Shown: in pieces, positions 54,112 through 57,083 of the stretch
How positions within the stretch are numbered: the first letter of the stretch is position 1
Layout: every line of letters starts with the position of its first letter
Origin: Treponema sp.
Lineage (GTDB): Bacteria > Spirochaetota > Spirochaetia > Treponematales > Breznakiellaceae
Length of the DNA: 57,083 bases
Direction: 5' to 3'
NCBI GenBank assembly: GCA_031276815.1
Contig: JAISMJ010000056.1
Coordinates: 1 to 57,083, forward strand
The notes under the pieces: model-generated
The model's database searches: none
Told to the model about the DNA's origin: nothing
What the model saw: the letters and a program-made list of their open reading frames with translations, nothing else
Translations under genes and position numbers: made by a program

Positions 54112-54807
54112 ATGTTTTCACTCAATTCCCAAGCCTCTTCTCGCTACCGTTTCCGTTGCCTTGATAGTGTGATGACTTTCTTTACTGTAATCCTCATTAT
54201 AAGTAATGTGGCATCTTCTGCAAAAATTGTGGATTTGGGCTTTTCCGTGTTCAATATCCGTATGGCGTTTGACGGCGGTACGCTTCTTTTTCCACTGTCC
54301 TACGTATTTGGCGATATACTCACCGAAGTCTATGGTTTCCGCGCTTCTCGAAAAGTTATCTGGACGGGCTTTATAGCCTTGGCATGTTCCTCTCTCCTGT
54401 TCTTCCTACTTCGCATACTGCCAGCAGATGCCGAATGGGAACAATATGCGGGAAGCTCTGCTTTTGACGCCATTTTAGGCGGCATAAGCACGGGCGGTAT
54501 AGCGCTTGCAAGTCTTGCCGGCTATTTGGCAGGCGAGTTCTCCAATTCCATTATCATGGTGCTCGTAAAAAAAGCCATGAACGGACGGTTTTTATGGGTC
54601 AGAACCATAGGCAGCACCCTTGTCGGGGAATGGCTGGACAGTCTTGTCTTTGTGATCATAGCAAGTCTGACCGGCGTCTTCGGCTGGGAATTATTTTGGT
54701 CTCTCGTATTGACGAATTACTTCTTCAAGTGCGCCATAGAGGTTGTTATGACGCCGGTAACGTACATAGCGGTCGGTGGATTAAAAAAAGCTGAAGCGGT
54801 AGAATAG
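54112..54807 (+). CDS. yhhQ: Queuosine precursor transporter (YhhQ/DUF165 family)
   Basis: 231 residues from the ATG at 54112, with AAGGAG 6-11 bases upstream; an in-frame TTG at 53992 belongs to the promoter. About six membrane segments. FDGGTLLFPLSYVFGDILTEVYGFRASRKVIW and GSTLVGEWLDSLVFVIIA are the family signatures. Members import preQ0/preQ1 or queuine for tRNA modification. FolE2 in this window could feed the same pathway, but no other que gene is seen. Confidence 0.88.
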   Translation: MFSLNSQASSRYRFRCLDSVMTFFTVILIISNVASSAKIVDLGFSVFNIRMAFDGGTLLFPLSYVFGDILTEVYGFRASRKVIWTGFIALACSSLLFFLLRILPADAEWEQYAGSSAFDAILGGISTGGIALASLAGYLAGEFSNSIIMVLVKKAMNGRFLWVRTIGSTLVGEWLDSLVFVIIASLTGVFGWELFWSLVLTNYFFKCAIEVVMTPVTYIAVGGLKKAEAVE

Positions 54808-54915
54808 CAGTCCCACTGCGAATACAAGATAAAAAGCATATAACTGATGGCAGCTTACCATACCGCTTCTGATGAAAGAGTAATGCTGTCTTTACATTCT
54901 CTTTCATACCAGACT

Positions 54916-55887
54916 CTAATGCCCTCCGATAGCCCACACCTTGTACACGTACCTGTCCATGAGCAGACTTTCAAGCCCTTGACCTGTGGAGCGCAGCAAT
55001 ACATTGTATTGCGCGGTAAGGGAGAGACAGGTATCCGCAGACCACGTATTGTAAAGACAAGCAGCCTGTTCATAGTCCTTACGCGCCTTGGGAGAGGCGA
55101 GCCCAATTTTTCTGAGTTCCGCATCATTGACGGAATGTTCCTCCACTATGAAAAGGTAATCGCGCAGTTTCTGGAAACACCACGTGAGACCCGCGAGAAT
55201 TGCGGATGGCGCTTCTTTTGCGAGAAGTAGGGAATGGAGGGATTCAAGACTTTTGGCAAGATCGCCGTGGGCGATACGTGAGAACAAAGTAAAGGCGGAT
55301 TCCTCCCGTGTATGGGAAAGCCACTTTTCGGCATCTTCGGCAGTGATAGTCTTTTCTTTGCCTAAAGAAGCTATAAACCGGCACAGCCGCGAACATTCAC
55401 GCCGCAGGGAATCGGTATTGTTCTCCACTAATTCAAGCACTGCTTCAATACCATCTTTGGTTATGGAAAACCCTTCTCTCTTGAAGAAATTCGCAATCCA
55501 TTCATGTTTACGGTTTTCAAACAGTTCCCAGAAAATCCGTTTTCCATTCGGGGGGATCGCGTTTTCAATGGGTTTTGCGATGCCGTTTTCATTGGACAGA
55601 AGGATAAGAGTCGTATTATCGGCAGGATCAGCGAGATAGGCGGCAAGCGCATCTATTTCATCCTTTTTTTTGATATTTTCGACATTCCTGATAAAAATAA
55701 GGCGCGTATCGGAAAAAAGCGAACCGTTCCGTAGCACGGAGACAATCTCTTGCATGGATGTCTCTCCCGCGTAGAATGATGTTTCTTCCGGAACGCCAGC
55801 CAAACCTTTCAGTTTAGCGCGGATTTCATTAACTGTATCTTGTTTCTCGCCAAGTTCAGGACCAAGAAAAAGAAAACTTGTTTCCAT
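54916..55887 (-). CDS. holA: DNA polymerase III delta subunit
   Basis: 323 residues. The N-terminal part has FLGPELGEKQDTVNEIRAKL and SLFSDTRLIFIRNVENIKKKDEIDAL, the AAA-like domain without a working P-loop. The middle NTDSLRRECSRLCRFIA and LFSRIAHGDLAKSLESLHSLLLAKEAPSAILAGLTWCF matches HolA. It opens the sliding clamp as part of the clamp loader. GAAGGG lies before the ATG. Convergent with the transporter gene. Confidence 0.88.
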   Translation of the reverse strand: METSFLFLGPELGEKQDTVNEIRAKLKGLAGVPEETSFYAGETSMQEIVSVLRNGSLFSDTRLIFIRNVENIKKKDEIDALAAYLADPADNTTLILLSNENGIAKPIENAIPPNGKRIFWELFENRKHEWIANFFKREGFSITKDGIEAVLELVENNTDSLRRECSRLCRFIASLGKEKTITAEDAEKWLSHTREESAFTLFSRIAHGDLAKSLESLHSLLLAKEAPSAILAGLTWCFQKLRDYLFIVEEHSVNDAELRKIGLASPKARKDYEQAACLYNTWSADTCLSLTAQYNVLLRSTGQGLESLLMDRYVYKVWAIGGH

Positions 55888-56235
55888 TGTATTCCATACC
55901 CTTCAATTACAGTGCCGCGTCATAGTATTATCATACTGGGCTATCCAAGCTATGAGACCCGCATAAACGCTGCCAGCCGTTAGAATATATCTCTTGCTCC
56001 TATTTCTTGTCAAGAGTTGATTACAAAGTGTGAAGGAAGTAAAGGCAGAGACACAAAGAGGTAGAAAGAAAAACGAGGGTTTAGAAAGGAATACGTGCCG
56101 GATGATGCGCCGGATTAAACGATCATTTCGGAGGGCTTGTTGTTTCTCATGGTTTCCCCCATCAATACAATGCTTTCTGGACGTATTGACCAAATATTCC
56201 ATTCTTACGCCGGCGGGCGTTACACGGGCTATTCC

Positions 56236-56718
56236 GTAGAACGGTACGGAACCTTCGTACGTGAATACGGAAAGCAGGTACTGCAATACGGAGTGTCTGT
56301 ACGTGAGTACGGAAAGCCGGTACTGCAATACGGAGTGTCTGTACTTGAATACGGGATATCGGTACTACAATACGGAATGTTCGTACTTGAGTACGGAGAG
56401 CAGGTACTACAATACGGAGTGTCCGTACTTGAGTACGGAAAGCAGGTGCTGCAATACGGAACCTTCATACGTGAATACGGGATATCGGTACTGCAATACG
56501 GAACCTTCGTACGTGAATATGGAAAGCAGGTACTGCAATACGGAGTGTCTGTACTTGAATACGGGATATCGGTACTACAATACGGAATGTTCGTACTTGA
56601 GTACGGAAAGCAGGTACTGCAATACGGAATGTTCGTACTTGAGTACGGAGAGCAGGTGCTGCAATACGGAACCTTCATACGTGAATACGGGATATCGGTA
56701 CTGCAATATAGAGGACAA
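56236..56718. repeat. Array of 23 tandem 21-bp units alternating in a 42-bp period
   Basis: Odd-type units start GTACTGCAATACGG or GTACTACAATACGG; even-type units start GTACTTGAGTACGG or GTACGTGAATACGG. The last six bases vary among a few versions (AAAGCAG, GTGTCT, ATATCG, ATGTTC, ACCTTC). GTACTTGAGTAC is a dyad with five-base arms around TG. Phase is exact throughout. Confidence 0.92.
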
Positions 56719-56948
56719 GGAGCTTTAGCCCGAAGCGTAAACACACCCGTTATGCGCAGTTGTGCCGTGTCGCACAAACCGCGAACATGGGCGTTATGTT
56801 TGGCGCTCCTTTTTTGTTTGAAAGGAAAAAGCAAGAAAGACGCCCATGTCTTCCATTTTCACCTACTTATTTCTTCAAATCCGGACGATTTCAGCGTTAC
56901 CTCTGGATGCGTACGTACCGCAAGGCTGAATGACACGGGAATACGCTC

Positions 56949-56977
56949 TTGAAACAAACTCAAGTACCATATACACT
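56949..56977 (+). promoter_or_regulatory. Promoter of the pyruvate kinase gene
   Basis: TTGAAA (56949-56954), 17 bases, TACACT (56972-56977), about 27 bases before the start codon. Confidence 0.5.
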
Positions 56978-57003
56978 GAACCATATACTTTTTGGAGCGT
57001 TTT

Positions 57004-57083
57004 GTGAAAACAGTTCGTAATACTCATATTATTTGTACTATGGGACCCGCGGTAGATTCGATTGATATGGTGCGTTCCCTCAT
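57004..57083 (+). CDS. pyk: Pyruvate kinase, N-terminal part (partial)
   Basis: From a GTG at 57004 (GGAG seven bases upstream) the frame reads MKTVRNTHIICTMGPAVDSIDMVRSL and runs off the window. THIICTMGPAVDS matches the conserved start of pyruvate kinase. It would supply pyruvate to PFOR. Confidence 0.8.
   Translation, partial: MKTVRNTHIICTMGPAVDSIDMVRSL

Larger units (their letters stand above)
55888..57003. other. 1.1-kb non-coding interval with a 21-bp repeat array
   Basis: It holds the 23-unit array at 56236-56718, an inverted repeat ACATGGGCGT ... ACGCCCATGT near 56786 and 56840, and the pyruvate kinase promoter. Frames open on both strands across the array come from the 21-base period. 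Confidence 0.7.

Noticed and set aside
56137-56952. 271-residue plus-strand gene and 201-residue minus-strand gene over the repeat array
   Set aside because: Both frames are open only because the repeat is 21 bp; no ribosome site, conserved flank or known family supports them.

Overview
The window looks like chromosomal DNA of a spirochaete of the genus Treponema or a close relative, with roughly balanced base composition. The reasons are a Rho factor with a long acidic N-terminal extension, a BMP-type (TmpC/PnrA-like) nucleoside-binding lipoprotein, spirochaete-type large proteins of unknown function, triple formylglycine-generating-enzyme-like (SUMF1) repeats, a hyicolysin-like M30 protease, pyruvate:ferredoxin oxidoreductase, and the block rplU-prp-rpmA-obg-nadD/yqeK-lytR-rsfS. 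A host-associated gut treponeme is plausible, but this is inference from gene content.

Layout. 0-7.7 kb: end of an unknown gene, a flavin-reductase/rubredoxin fusion, tatD, a DUF2225 protein with truA, an M30 protease lipoprotein, folD-folE2 and a LysE-type exporter. 7.7-9.35 kb: two back-to-back arrays of 23-bp near-palindromic repeats and GC-rich hairpins. 9.35-12.9 kb: one long exported protein with three SUMF1 domains, broken by one base in a poly-G tract. 13-18 kb: TSCPD protein, diacylglycerol-kinase-like protein, BMP lipoprotein plus its ABC ATPase, and a bactofilin. 18-18.6 kb: decayed TnpB element. 18.6-27.7 kb: rho, rpmE, a large unknown protein, acyl-ACP thioesterase, MTHFR-like protein, DEAD-box helicase and an ABC-F protein. 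27.7-28.8 kb: integrase remnant, tRNA-Gln(CUG) and a small pseudogene. 28.8-34.3 kb: a tightly packed run cmk-rpsA-(GAF/sigma54 activator)-TPR protein-lipoprotein. 34.5-42.5 kb: outer-membrane-like protein, an LRR/AAA+ fusion, murI-rsgA and a large exported unknown. 43-48.5 kb: PFOR and an FGGY kinase. 48.7-54 kb: a tiny hyperacidic peptide and the ribosome/Obg/NAD operon. 54-57 kb: queuosine-precursor transporter, holA, a 21-bp repeat array and the start of pyruvate kinase.

Three patterns run through the window. First, five arrays of tandem 21-23 bp units (about two helical turns), each with its own sequence but with a small dyad in each unit or each pair of units, fill intergenic gaps. Second, at least eight genes have a good sigma70-type promoter whose -10 box ends only 4-8 bases before the ATG, with no Shine-Dalgarno, so their mRNAs should be leaderless or nearly so; other genes have ordinary AAGGAG sites. 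Third, there are few mobile genes, and all of them are decayed (TnpB, integrase).

The genes are mostly housekeeping: folate and one-carbon metabolism (folD, folE2, MTHFR), translation and ribosome assembly (truA, rpmE, rpsA, L21, L27, Obg, RsfS, RsgA), envelope (MurI, LCP protein, bactofilin, lipoproteins) and fermentative energy metabolism (PFOR, pyruvate kinase). The less ordinary items are the repeat arrays, the leaderless class, the LRR/AAA+ protein, the poly-G-interrupted SUMF1 protein, the mirror-symmetric divergent promoter at 53.97 kb and the orphan acidic peptide.
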